Under the pieces are notes generated by a model that saw only the letters and a program-made list of their open reading frames with translations, was not told the origin of the DNA and did no database searches. Made by a program: the position numbers and the translations under genes. 12,635 nucleotides of DNA, from contig JAODNG010000456.1 in the NCBI GenBank assembly GCA_025465385.1, positions 1 to 12,635 of the forward strand, read 5' to 3'. The DNA is from Pseudonocardiales bacterium (GTDB taxonomy: Bacteria; Actinomycetota; Actinomycetes; Mycobacteriales; Pseudonocardiaceae). This document shows positions 1 to 6,979 of this stretch, one piece after another. Every line of letters begins with the position of its first letter. Position 1 is the first letter of the stretch.

Positions 1-520
1 AGTCCCAGCCCAGGTAGTCCGGCACGCCCCTGGCACCGGTGGGGTTTCCCGCCATACCGAGGATACCACCGTAGGTCGCGCAGGTGCCGACCGCGAGAAT
101 AATGGTCGCCTTGGGCGCCAGCTTGTCGATCCACTCATTGATCGTGACCGGCTGGTTGGTGTCGGGATGCCTCCCGAAACCGGTGAAGTAACCCTCTCCG
201 TTGATCGCCTCGTTCGGGATCGAACCCTCGAGGACGAGTACGAACGGTTCCAGCTCGCCGCGGTCGGCCTTCCAGAACCACTCGATGAAGTTGTCGGCAC
301 CCTGTTCGGGGCCACATTCGAAGTCGATCAGCGGCCAGTGCACCGCGATCTTAGGCAGTCCAGGAAGAGCACCCAGCGCGATTTCCTCGATGCTGGGCTG
401 GGTCGCCGCGGTCAGGGCTACCGAGTCACCATCACAGGACAACCCGCAGTTGATCCACAAAATGTGGATCGGGGCTTCTTCTTCCTTGGTGGGAGTGGCT
501 TGTGCAGTTGGTCTTGTCAT
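1..520 (-). CDS. hhyS: [NiFe] hydrogenase small subunit, group 1h (actinobacterial type), 5' part
   Basis: The electron-transfer subunit of a high-affinity, oxygen-tolerant uptake [NiFe] hydrogenase oxidising trace H2; it carries the FeS relay. Translation from the ATG at 520 gives 173 residues before the window ends, so the C-terminal half is missing. Visible signatures are LWINCGLSCDGDSVALTA (about residues 21-38), HWPLIDFECGP (61-71), VLEGSIPNE (96-104) and AVGTCATYGG (143-152), all typical of group 1h small subunits. Against the canonical CxxC proximal-cluster motif, Cys29 aligns with the first Cys and Asp32 with the second. The known Ralstonia actinobacterial-type enzyme has a 3Cys/1Asp proximal cluster, which agrees. 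There is no twin-arginine signal at the N-terminus, so a cytoplasmic enzyme is likely. A GGGGAG Shine-Dalgarno precedes the start. The gene begins 7 nt after the SIS protein A stop, so it is in the same operon; the large subunit should follow beyond position 1. The symbol is by family and not verified. Confidence 0.93.
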   Translation of the reverse strand, partial: MTRPTAQATPTKEEEAPIHILWINCGLSCDGDSVALTAATQPSIEEIALGALPGLPKIAVHWPLIDFECGPEQGADNFIEWFWKADRGELEPFVLVLEGSIPNEAINGEGYFTGFGRHPDTNQPVTINEWIDKLAPKATIILAVGTCATYGGILGMAGNPTGARGVPDYLGWD

Positions 521-527
521 GACTCCC

Positions 528-1316
528 CTACTCCACGAGCGACCTCCGGCCGCTCTCTCGTTCCGGATGTCGCCTTGTGCTGACGAGCTCGTCAAGCGTG
601 AGCTCCCACAGCGTGTGGTAAATCGTGGTCTGCGCCTCCTGGATCCGATGTACGGAGTCAGAAGGCACCACGAACAAATGGTCGATGTTGCCCAACTCGG
701 CCATTGCCCCGCCCTCGTAGCCCGCCAAGCCGACGGTGAGCAGGCCGCGCCTGCTCGCCTCCTCGAAGGCGCGTACAAGGTTGGTGGAGTTACCCGAGGT
801 GGACAACCCGACGACGACGTCACCACGCCGCCCAAAAGCTGCGATCTGGCGGGCGAAGACGACGTCGAATGAGACGTCGTTCGACAGCGCCGTCAGCACC
901 GCGATGTCCCCGGTAAGCGCGAAAGCGGGCAATGCCCGCCGTCCCGGACCCGGGTGCAGGAACAGGCTAGCGAGGTCGGCTGCGTCGGTGCAGCTGCCCC
1001 CGTTGCCGATAGCGAACAGTCGCCCGCCGGTGGCGAACGACGCCGCCATTGCCGAGGCGCAGGCGGCCAGCCGCTGACTATCGCGAGCCAGGACCTCCCG
1101 CCGGAGCGCCACGATCTGGTGCGCCTTGTCCACTGTGGACCGACGCACCTCGGCCAAGACCGCCTCGAGATCTCCAGCTCCGGGGCTGTCATGGCCGACG
1201 TTTTCAGGGTGTGAATACAGGAATGGGTACAGGGATGCCAGATCATCGGACTGGGACTGGGCAGCCGATCGAGTGGCTGGACCGGTGTCGCCGTGCCCGT
1301 TGCTTACGGGGCTCAT
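528..1316 (-). CDS. SIS-domain protein A (GmhA-like) of hydrogenase operon
   Basis: 262 residues, resembling the phosphoheptose isomerase GmhA (E. coli 192 aa) but with about 53 extra N-terminal residues, including LASLYPFLYS. The phosphosugar loops are intact: GNGGS at 104-108 and STSGNS at 172-177. Compared with E. coli GmhA, the C-terminal metal/catalytic residues are kept (Gln172 = Gln226, His180 = His234), but the N-terminal pair is gone (His61 becomes Asp114, Glu65 becomes Leu118). Glu65 is a catalytic residue in GmhA, so ordinary isomerase activity alone is unlikely. The start ATG overlaps the hypC stop (ATGA at 1313-1316); the stop lies 7 nt before the hydrogenase small subunit. SIS proteins recur beside group 1h hydrogenases as far as I recall, without an established role. 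I infer a function in maturation, assembly or regulation, perhaps with SIS protein B. Family call is secure; function is unknown. Confidence 0.88.
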   Translation of the reverse strand: MSPVSNGHGDTGPATRSAAQSQSDDLASLYPFLYSHPENVGHDSPGAGDLEAVLAEVRRSTVDKAHQIVALRREVLARDSQRLAACASAMAASFATGGRLFAIGNGGSCTDAADLASLFLHPGPGRRALPAFALTGDIAVLTALSNDVSFDVVFARQIAAFGRRGDVVVGLSTSGNSTNLVRAFEEASRRGLLTVGLAGYEGGAMAELGNIDHLFVVPSDSVHRIQEAQTTIYHTLWELTLDELVSTRRHPERESGRRSLVE

Positions 1317-1564
1317 TCCGGGACTCGATCCGTGGCTTTTTCAGTGCCTTCTGCTGGGCACCCCAAGACCGCGATCGCTTCCTTAGCGTGGACGAGGATC
1401 TCGTCTCCGATCCCGGCCGACACCAACGCGACACTCACTTCTTCCATACCGGATCCGGTGTCCACCATAGCCAGTTCGTTGGGGAGCAACTCGACGACAC
1501 GCACCGCGACGGCCTGATCCGAGCACGTGATGCAGACCTCGCCATGGCATTCCGGAGCGGTCAT
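1313..1564 (-). CDS. hypC: HypC/HupF-like hydrogenase maturation chaperone
   Basis: 83 residues. HypC-family proteins escort the Fe(CN)2CO unit from HypD and the hydrogenase large-subunit precursor during [NiFe] cofactor assembly in the cytoplasm. The body is recognisable: a small beta-barrel pattern VRVVELLPNELAMVDTG (about 21-37), VSVALV, and the ending GDEILVHAKEAIAVL, which matches the HypC C-terminal helix region. The N-terminus is atypical. Canonical HypC begins Met-Cys and uses that Cys; here the start is MTAPECHGEVCITCSD, with Cys6, His7, Cys11 and Cys14, and Cys11 aligns best with the essential Cys. I chose the ATG at 1564 because it overlaps the SIS protein B stop (ATGA, 1561-1564). 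An in-frame upstream ATG at 1624 would lie inside the previous gene. The stop overlaps the start of SIS protein A. Its position before the hydrogenase genes suggests a chaperone dedicated to this enzyme. Confidence 0.86.
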   Translation of the reverse strand: MTAPECHGEVCITCSDQAVAVRVVELLPNELAMVDTGSGMEEVSVALVSAGIGDEILVHAKEAIAVLGCPAEGTEKATDRVPE

Positions 1565-2181
1565 GCGACTGCCCTCGGTTCTAGCAGGTCCGGATGTTGG
1601 AAGAACACGTGGACCAGCTCCCATAGCACGTGGTAGGCGGTAACGTGCACTTCCTTGATCACTCGAGGGTCGTCAGAATGAGCTACAACGATGTGGTCGG
1701 CGGTCTGTAGCGACGCGACTCGGCCGCCGTCGCCGCCGACGAGCGCGACCGTGAGCATGCCCAACTCCCGCGCGGCCGCCAATCCGCGCAGCACGCTAGC
1801 GCAGTTCCCATCAGGCGAGATGCCCAGCGCGATGTCGCGGGCCGAGGCGAGGTGACTCAACTGGTGGGCGAAGATCTCGTCGAAGCCTTCTGCGCCGGCA
1901 ATTCCGGTCACCGTCGCGACATCAGCGGTCAGTGAGATGGCCGGCAACGCTCGCTTGCCCATGACCACCGGGTGGACGAACTCCACCACGACGTGCTGGG
2001 CGTCCGTGCTGGCTGTGCCGCTCCCGAAGACGACGAGAGTGCCCCCACGGTGGAAGCGCACGGCCATGGCGTGGCATGCAGCAGCGATCGCCCCGGCGTC
2101 GTCAGCCAGTTGATATAGGGGTAGTACCCGCCGCTCGAACAATTCCGCGGCGGTGGCGGTCCCGGCAGATGCCCTGGACAC
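1561..2181 (-). CDS. SIS-domain protein B (degenerate GmhA-like), first gene of hydrogenase operon
   Basis: 206 residues from the GTG at 2181, preceded by GGGAGG with 8-nt spacing. A GTG at 2214 in the same frame is a possible but weaker start. It is GmhA-like along its length. The usual GNGGS loop is GSGTA (53-57) and the usual STSGNS loop is SPDGNC (122-127), so serines that bind sugar phosphate in GmhA are replaced, one by Asp124. Three of the four GmhA metal/catalytic residues are kept: His61 = His63, Glu65 = Glu67, His180 = His184. Gln172 becomes Lys176. This is the mirror image of SIS protein A. It is followed by hypC with a 4-nt overlap. I infer a partner subunit of SIS protein A in a mixed oligomer (GmhA is a homotetramer with active sites at subunit interfaces), but nothing here proves an interaction. 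Function is unknown. Confidence 0.84.
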   Translation of the reverse strand: MSRASAGTATAAELFERRVLPLYQLADDAGAIAAACHAMAVRFHRGGTLVVFGSGTASTDAQHVVVEFVHPVVMGKRALPAISLTADVATVTGIAGAEGFDEIFAHQLSHLASARDIALGISPDGNCASVLRGLAAARELGMLTVALVGGDGGRVASLQTADHIVVAHSDDPRVIKEVHVTAYHVLWELVHVFFQHPDLLEPRAVA

Positions 2182-2515
2182 GCCGCACACCTCCCGACCT
2201 GGTTGGTCATGCACGTGAGTGACATCACGATAGGGGTGCCCGGATCAATGAGCAAGGGCCTCACCGCCAGACGTGTAACCCAGATTTCATCAAACCGCCG
2301 CGTGGCAGCACGCACCGGACCCTCGACTTCCGGGCATACCGACCGTATCGGTTAAATCGGGCATTGACCGACTGAGATGAAGCTTCGCTGATGTCGATCT
2401 AGACGCAGTGCGCGCATTGGGGAGCGAAGTCGCCGAGTCAGGCGTTACTGGAGATGAGGCGACATCAGGGAGTGCACACCGTGCTCGTCCCGTTCGACCC
2501 GAGGGAGTTCGTGCC
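2182..2515. other. Divergent intergenic region between hydrogenase operon and fxsA
   Basis: 334 bp without a convincing gene. It holds the minus-strand promoter candidate at 2227-2255 and two short inverted repeats: CCGGA/TCCGG arms at 2315-2333 and ACCGA/TCGGT arms at 2338-2352. The second is followed by a locally AT-richer stretch (about 2352-2358). A TTGACC at 2364-2369 could be a plus-strand -35, but no good -10 follows at the right distance. The fxsA frame stays open upstream to a GTG at 2408, but that leader does not look like FxsA sequence. Confidence 0.5.
2227..2255 (-). promoter_or_regulatory. Candidate promoter of the hydrogenase operon
   Basis: On the minus strand, TTGCTC (2255-2250) is followed after 17 nt by TATCGT (2232-2227). 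This fits the actinobacterial housekeeping pattern TTGNNN-N17-TANNNT. It would start transcription near 2220, giving a leader of about 39 nt to the GTG at 2181. The -35 matches the consensus at only three positions, so this is a weak call. Confidence 0.3.
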
Positions 2516-2959
2516 ATGCCGGTCCTGCTGATCCTGTTCGTCGCCACCATCGTGGAGCTGGCGGTGCTCGTCGCGGTGGGCCACGCGATCGGCTTCCTGG
2601 CCACCATCGGGCTGTTGATTCTCACCTCGCTGGTGGGCGCGGCTCTGCTGCGGCGTGAAGGTGCCCGCACCCTGGGCGCCTTCGTCGAGGCACTGCGCGC
2701 CCGCAGACCGCCGCACCGGGAGCTGCTCGACGGCATGTTGATCACCGCCGCCGGGGTGCTTGTCGTTGTGCCCGGATTTGTTTCAGACGTCCTGGGGCTG
2801 CTCCTGCTGCTGCCGCCGATCCGCGCACTGGTTCGGCGACGGATCCTGCGCTCAGCGTCACGGCGCACTCCCGCACGGTATGCGCCAGGCGACGTCGTCG
2901 ATGGCGAGATCGTCGACGAGCCACCCGCGCCCCACTCCGCGAGCGGCGAGCTTCGCTGA
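2516..2959 (+). CDS. fxsA: FxsA family membrane protein
   Basis: 147 residues. FxsA is a small cytoplasmic-membrane protein; E. coli FxsA relieves exclusion of phage T7 by F plasmids when overproduced, and its normal cell role is not established. Hydrophobic segments lie at about residues 2-20 (PVLLILFVATIVELAVLVA), 22-42 and 73-92 (including ITAAGVLVVVPGFVSDVLG, the conserved FxsA signature), followed by LLLLPPIR and a basic stretch. The C-terminal tail from about 115 is polar and acidic, as in other actinobacterial members. The ATG at 2516 was chosen because GAGGGAG (2501-2507) lies 8 nt upstream and the protein then begins directly with the first membrane segment. The amidohydrolase gene follows after 84 bp on the same strand. 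An FxsA gene beside the lnt/ppm1/rbpA group is a conserved arrangement in this phylum. Confidence 0.92.
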   Translation: MPVLLILFVATIVELAVLVAVGHAIGFLATIGLLILTSLVGAALLRREGARTLGAFVEALRARRPPHRELLDGMLITAAGVLVVVPGFVSDVLGLLLLLPPIRALVRRRILRSASRRTPARYAPGDVVDGEIVDEPPAPHSASGELR

Positions 2960-3043
2960 CAGCGGCGGCCAGGTTCTCCGACGCTGCGCGTAGTGGGAGC
3001 CGATCGACGAAGTGATCCGGGTCAGCGGGAATACTGCCGAACC

Positions 3044-4576
3044 ATGAGCACTTCGTTGCTGTTAGGCGGACGCATCCCGTCGGTCGCTGGGGCTACCGCT
3101 CTGGCCGTCATGGACGGGGTAGTGGCTTGGGCCGGGGATGACAGCACTGGCCGCGCGTGTTTCAGCGACGCCGACGAAGTGCTCGAATTGCGCGGCGCGC
3201 TGGTCACTCCCGCGTTCGTCGACGCGCACGTGCATGCCACATCCACCGGCCTGCTGACGATCGGGCTTGATCTCACCGGCTGCGCCACTCTCGCGCAGTG
3301 TCTAGACCTGGTCGCCCACCAGTCCCGTCCGGGCACCGTGTTGTGGGGACATGGGTGGGATGAGACGTCGTGGCCGGAGGGGCGGCCGCCGACCCGCGCG
3401 GAACTGGACCGGGCTTCGGGTGACACGCCGGTGTACCTGTCTCGGATAGACGGGCACAGCGCCGCGGTCTCCTCAAGGCTGCTGGACCGAGCCGCGGCGG
3501 CGATCGGCGCGCCGGGTTGGGCGGCCGAGGGAACGTTGACCTGGGAGGCACATCACCACGCCCGTCGGGCCGCCCGAGAATCGATCACAGCCGGTCAGCG
3601 CCGCGCCGCCCAAGAAGCGTTCCTCACCGGGGCGGCGGCCCGCGGGATCGCGGTAGTGCATGAGTGCTCAGGCCCGGAGGTCTCGGGGCTCGAAGACCTT
3701 GCCGAATTGTTGGCAGCCGATCACGGTGTCGAGGTGGTCGGTTACTGGGGTCAGGCCGTCAGTACCCCCGAGGAGGCGCGCGAACTGCTGGCAGCCACGG
3801 GGGCGCACGGGCTGGCTGGAGATCTGTTCTGTGACGGGGCGATCGGTTCGCGGACCGCTGCATTGCGGATGCCCTATGCCGACGCACCCAGCACCCGCGG
3901 CACGGCCTATCTCGATGTGGCGCAGATAGCTGCGCATGTCCAGGCCTGCACCCAAGCCGGCATCCAGGCTGGGTTCCATGTGATCGGAGATGCCGCGACC
4001 GATGCGGTGATGGCCGGCTTCGAGGCTGCTGCCGCTGCGATTGGCGCCACCGCGCTGAGGCAGCGCCGCCACCGGCTCGAACATCTCGAGATGGTGGATC
4101 CTGACCAGGCCCGTCAGCTGGCGGCCTGGGGCGTGGTGGCCAGCGTGCAGCCTGCTTTCGACGCTGCCTGGGGCGGTCCGGACGGGATGTACGCGCTACG
4201 GCTGGGGGCCTCTCGAGCTGCGGCGATGAACCCGTTCGCGCTGCTAGAGAAGGCCGGTGTCGTGCTGGCGTTCGGTTCCGACGCGCCGGTTACCCCTGGT
4301 GACCCGTGGGACGCGGTGCGCGCCGCGGTCGGACACCGCAGCCCCGGCTCAGAGATCGGCGCGATGGAGGCTTTCGCGGCCCACACCTACGGCGGATACC
4401 GCGCTGCTGCCGCGTCTGACCCGCTGGCCGGTTCACTGGTCCCCGGTGCCCCGGCCTCCTACGCGATCTGGGCCGGTGACGAGTCCGATCAATTTCCTGG
4501 GGTCGAGTCGCCTTCGTGCCTGCGCACCGTGCATCACGGCCGGGTCCTGTTCGAGCTGCAAGACGCCCTGTTGTGA
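3044..4576 (+). CDS. Amidohydrolase family 3 (YtcJ-like) protein
   Basis: 510 residues; metal-dependent hydrolase of the amidohydrolase superfamily with a TIM-barrel core. Visible in order are an N-terminal beta-sandwich strand region (1-52), the metal-binding HxH at His62/His64 (FVDAHVHAT), GHGWDETSWPEG and SRIDGHSA as in YtcJ/NfdA proteins, CDGAIGSRTAAL, His312 in HVIGDAATD, HRLEHLE (343-349) and the catalytic Asp413 in AFGSDAPVTP. The substrate cannot be read from sequence; members hydrolyse N-substituted formamides and other C-N bonds. The ATG at 3044 starts MSTSLLLGGRI, the usual beginning for the family; the preceding ribosome-binding site is weak. An upstream in-frame GTG at 2993 would add 17 unconvincing residues. 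The stop codon overlaps the GTG start of lnt (GTGA at 4573-4576), so translation of the two is probably coupled. Confidence 0.9.
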   Translation: MSTSLLLGGRIPSVAGATALAVMDGVVAWAGDDSTGRACFSDADEVLELRGALVTPAFVDAHVHATSTGLLTIGLDLTGCATLAQCLDLVAHQSRPGTVLWGHGWDETSWPEGRPPTRAELDRASGDTPVYLSRIDGHSAAVSSRLLDRAAAAIGAPGWAAEGTLTWEAHHHARRAARESITAGQRRAAQEAFLTGAAARGIAVVHECSGPEVSGLEDLAELLAADHGVEVVGYWGQAVSTPEEARELLAATGAHGLAGDLFCDGAIGSRTAALRMPYADAPSTRGTAYLDVAQIAAHVQACTQAGIQAGFHVIGDAATDAVMAGFEAAAAAIGATALRQRRHRLEHLEMVDPDQARQLAAWGVVASVQPAFDAAWGGPDGMYALRLGASRAAAMNPFALLEKAGVVLAFGSDAPVTPGDPWDAVRAAVGHRSPGSEIGAMEAFAAHTYGGYRAAAASDPLAGSLVPGAPASYAIWAGDESDQFPGVESPSCLRTVHHGRVLFELQDALL

Positions 4577-6279
4577 CCCGGAATGGCCGGCTGATGCGGG
4601 TGGGTACCGCCGCCGGTGCCGGCCTGTTGCTGTATGTCGGCGCACCTCCGCGGGAATTGTGGTGGCTCGCGCCGGTAGTTTTTGCGGTGTTGTGGGCGGT
4701 GTTGCATGGACGCCCGGCCCGTGCTGGGTTTGGTTACGGGCTCGCCTTCGGGCTCGGCTTCTTCGTACCGCTGCTGTCGTGGGCGGGGGAGTTCGTCGGC
4801 CCGCTGCCGTGGCTGGCGCTGGCCACCGTCGAGGCGCTCGTGCTGGCGCTGGCCGGTGCCGGCGTTGCCGTGGTATCCCGACTGCCGGCCGCGCCATTGT
4901 GGGCAGCGGGGGTGTGGGTGGCTGCCGAGGCGCTGATCGGTCGGGCTCCTTTCGGCGGCTTTCCGTGGGGGCGGGTGGCGTTCGGCCAGCCCAGCGGAAT
5001 ATTCCTCCCGCTGGCGGCGATCGGCGGGGCTCCGCTGCTCACTGCGGCGGTGGTGCTGACCGGTTTTGGCGCCGGCGAACTCCTCCGCCGCGTCTCGACA
5101 GGGTCCCTCCGGCCGTTGGGCAGCTCTGCTGTGGAGTTCGGGAGGCTCAGAACGGTCGTGGTGCCTGCGCTGCTTGCGGGAGGGCCCTTGGTGGCGGGCA
5201 TTCTTGCGGCGCCGATGGTGGCGACGACCACCACCGACGGGTCGGCGGTCGTTGCGTTGGTCCAGGGCAACGTGCCCCGGGCCGGGTTGGATTTCAACGC
5301 CCAGCGTCGCGCCGTACTGGACAACCACGTCGCGCGCACCATGACTCTGGCGGCAGACGTCGCGGCCGGTCGCTACCCACGGCCAGCGCTGGTGATCTGG
5401 CCAGAGAACTCCTCTGACATCGATCCATTGCGCAACCCGGACGCGCGGGCGGTGATCGATCGAGCGGCCCGGGCGATCGGGGTCCCCATCCTGGTCGGCG
5501 CCGTCCTACGCACGGGTGACGGGCACACCACGAATACCGCCATGGTGTGGAACCCGCGCACCGGGCCGGGTCAGCGTCACGACAAGCGCCCGATGCCCTT
5601 CGCCGAGTACATCCCCTACCGTAACTTCTTTCGGCTGTTCAGCCCATATGTGGATCGCGCTGGCGACTTCGTCCCGGGCAACGGCGACAGCGCCGTCGAC
5701 GTCGGACCGGCTCGGGTGGGGATAGCCATCTGCTCCGAGGTGATGTTCGACGATCTAGTCCGCCAAGGCGTGCAGTCCGGGGCTCAGCTGCTAGCCGTGC
5801 CCACCAACAACGCCACCTTCGGCTTCACCGAGATGACTTACCAGCAGCAGGCGATCTCGCGGGTCCGGGCGGTGGAGCACGGCCGGACCGTGCTGGTGGC
5901 TGCCACCAGTGGGGTCAGTGCGGTCATCGCCCCGGACGGTGCCGTCGAGCAGCAGACAAAGTTGTTTACGCCCGACGCGCTGGTGGCGCGGGTCCCGCTG
6001 CGTTCCGGTACTACGCTGGCTACCCGGCTCGGGCCCACGCCGGAGTGGCTGCTGGTCACCCTGGGCTTGTTGGGCGTGGCAGCAGCCCTGGTGGTGCAAA
6101 GCAGAGCTAAGGCAGGGCAGCGACGGGGGCCCGTGCCCCCCAAGGAGGACGTTGATGGCGGATCAGCGGGACGATGGGGACGCCGAGGGCGCCGGCCTGA
6201 CGATCGTGGTGATCCCGACCTACGACGAGCGGGCCAGCCTGCCGACGGTCCTGCACCGGCTGCACGAGGCGGTACCTGA
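4573..6279 (+). CDS. lnt: Apolipoprotein N-acyltransferase
   Basis: 568 residues. Lnt transfers a third acyl chain to the N-terminal cysteine of lipoproteins at the outer face of the cytoplasmic membrane. The N-terminal third is a run of hydrophobic segments (about residues 8-210). The nitrilase-like domain follows from about 225 (VALVQGNVPRAG) with the catalytic triad Glu278 (WPENSSD), Lys338 (HDKRPMPFAEYIPYR) and Cys387 (ICSEVMFDD). A last membrane segment EWLLVTLGLLGVAAALVV precedes a basic tail. The GTG start overlaps the amidohydrolase stop; an ATG at 4594 is the alternative. The final 125 bp overlap ppm1 in another frame and encode a low-complexity Arg/Gly/Pro-rich tail unlike any Lnt domain. 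In M. tuberculosis the equivalent domain is fused to Ppm1; in M. smegmatis the two are separate and interact. Here they are separate genes but overlap. Confidence 0.94.
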   Translation: MTRNGRLMRVGTAAGAGLLLYVGAPPRELWWLAPVVFAVLWAVLHGRPARAGFGYGLAFGLGFFVPLLSWAGEFVGPLPWLALATVEALVLALAGAGVAVVSRLPAAPLWAAGVWVAAEALIGRAPFGGFPWGRVAFGQPSGIFLPLAAIGGAPLLTAAVVLTGFGAGELLRRVSTGSLRPLGSSAVEFGRLRTVVVPALLAGGPLVAGILAAPMVATTTTDGSAVVALVQGNVPRAGLDFNAQRRAVLDNHVARTMTLAADVAAGRYPRPALVIWPENSSDIDPLRNPDARAVIDRAARAIGVPILVGAVLRTGDGHTTNTAMVWNPRTGPGQRHDKRPMPFAEYIPYRNFFRLFSPYVDRAGDFVPGNGDSAVDVGPARVGIAICSEVMFDDLVRQGVQSGAQLLAVPTNNATFGFTEMTYQQQAISRVRAVEHGRTVLVAATSGVSAVIAPDGAVEQQTKLFTPDALVARVPLRSGTTLATRLGPTPEWLLVTLGLLGVAAALVVQSRAKAGQRRGPVPPKEDVDGGSAGRWGRRGRRPDDRGDPDLRRAGQPADGPAPAARGGT

Positions 6280-6979
6280 CGCGCACGCGCTGGTGGTCGA
6301 CGACGACAGCCCGGACGGCACAGGGCAGCTGGCCGCCGCACTCGCCGCGACCGACAGTCGGGTCCACGTCCTGCACCGCCCTGCCAAGAGCGGTCTCGGC
6401 GCGGCCTACGTCGCCGGCTTTCGGTGGGCGCTGCAGCGCGGCTATGACGTCGTGGTGGAGATGGACGCCGACGGCTCGCACGCTCCAGAGGATCTTCCCC
6501 GGATACTTGCCGCGCTGACCGACGGTCCACCCGGCACCGCCGCCGACGTCGTTCTGGGCTCTCGATATGTGCCTGGCGGCCGAGTGGTCAACTGGGCGCG
6601 ATACCGGGAATGGATCTCCCGCGGCGGCAATTACTACTCACGAATGGCGCTGGGGGTGCGCATCCATGACATCACCGGCGGATTCCGCGCCTACCGTCGC
6701 GACGTGCTGGCGGGTCTAGACCTCAGCACGGTCGCCTCGCAGGGCTACTGCTTTCAGGTCGACCTCGCCTGGCGCTCGGTGCGTGCCGGTTTCACCGTGG
6801 TGGAGGTGCCGATCACATTCACCGAGCGGGAGCACGGCCAATCAAAGATGACCAGCGCTATTGTCCTGGAGGCGCTGTGGCGGGTCACCGTCTGGGGTGT
6901 GCGGCGCTGCGCGTCGAATCTGCGCCGGCAGTCCGACACTGACTCGACAAGCAACGCCACGCAGCCCAGCCAGCTTTGA
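6155..6979 (+). CDS. ppm1: Polyprenol-phosphate mannosyltransferase (Ppm1, GT2 family)
   Basis: 274 residues. Transfers mannose from GDP-mannose to polyprenol phosphate on the cytoplasmic face; the product is the donor for lipomannan/lipoarabinomannan-type glycans and protein O-mannosylation. GT-A fold motifs are VVIPTYDERASLP (18-30), DDDSPDGTG (49-57), the metal-binding DADGSHAPEDLP (104-115), LGSRYVPGG (134-142), DITGGFRAYRRD (172-183), GYCFQVDL (197-204) and FTEREHGQSKMT (222-233). No membrane segment is present after the catalytic domain, as in mycobacterial Ppm1 and unlike DPM synthases with C-terminal membrane helices. Membrane placement probably depends on Lnt, encoded just upstream. 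The ATG at 6155 has a strong AAGGAGG (6142-6148) with 6-nt spacing. The frame itself is open back to 5909 inside lnt, but that part has no glycosyltransferase character. rbpA converges from the other side, 25 bp away. Confidence 0.95.
   Translation: MADQRDDGDAEGAGLTIVVIPTYDERASLPTVLHRLHEAVPDAHALVVDDDSPDGTGQLAAALAATDSRVHVLHRPAKSGLGAAYVAGFRWALQRGYDVVVEMDADGSHAPEDLPRILAALTDGPPGTAADVVLGSRYVPGGRVVNWARYREWISRGGNYYSRMALGVRIHDITGGFRAYRRDVLAGLDLSTVASQGYCFQVDLAWRSVRAGFTVVEVPITFTEREHGQSKMTSAIVLEALWRVTVWGVRRCASNLRRQSDTDSTSNATQPSQL

Noticed and set aside
1..520. Lower GC of the hydrogenase small subunit as a sign of recent transfer
   Set aside because: Two 60-base samples gave 35 and 32 GC against 44 and 46 in later genes, but a sample in SIS protein B gave 44, so the operon as a whole is not shifted. 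Too little to claim transfer.
167..872. Plus-strand open frames at the left end
   Set aside because: They are antisense to the hydrogenase small subunit and SIS protein A, both of which show clear family motifs.
4257..5417. 386-codon plus-strand frame spanning the amidohydrolase/lnt junction
   Set aside because: Arg/Gly/Ala-rich translation without motifs, overlapping two well-supported genes in another frame.
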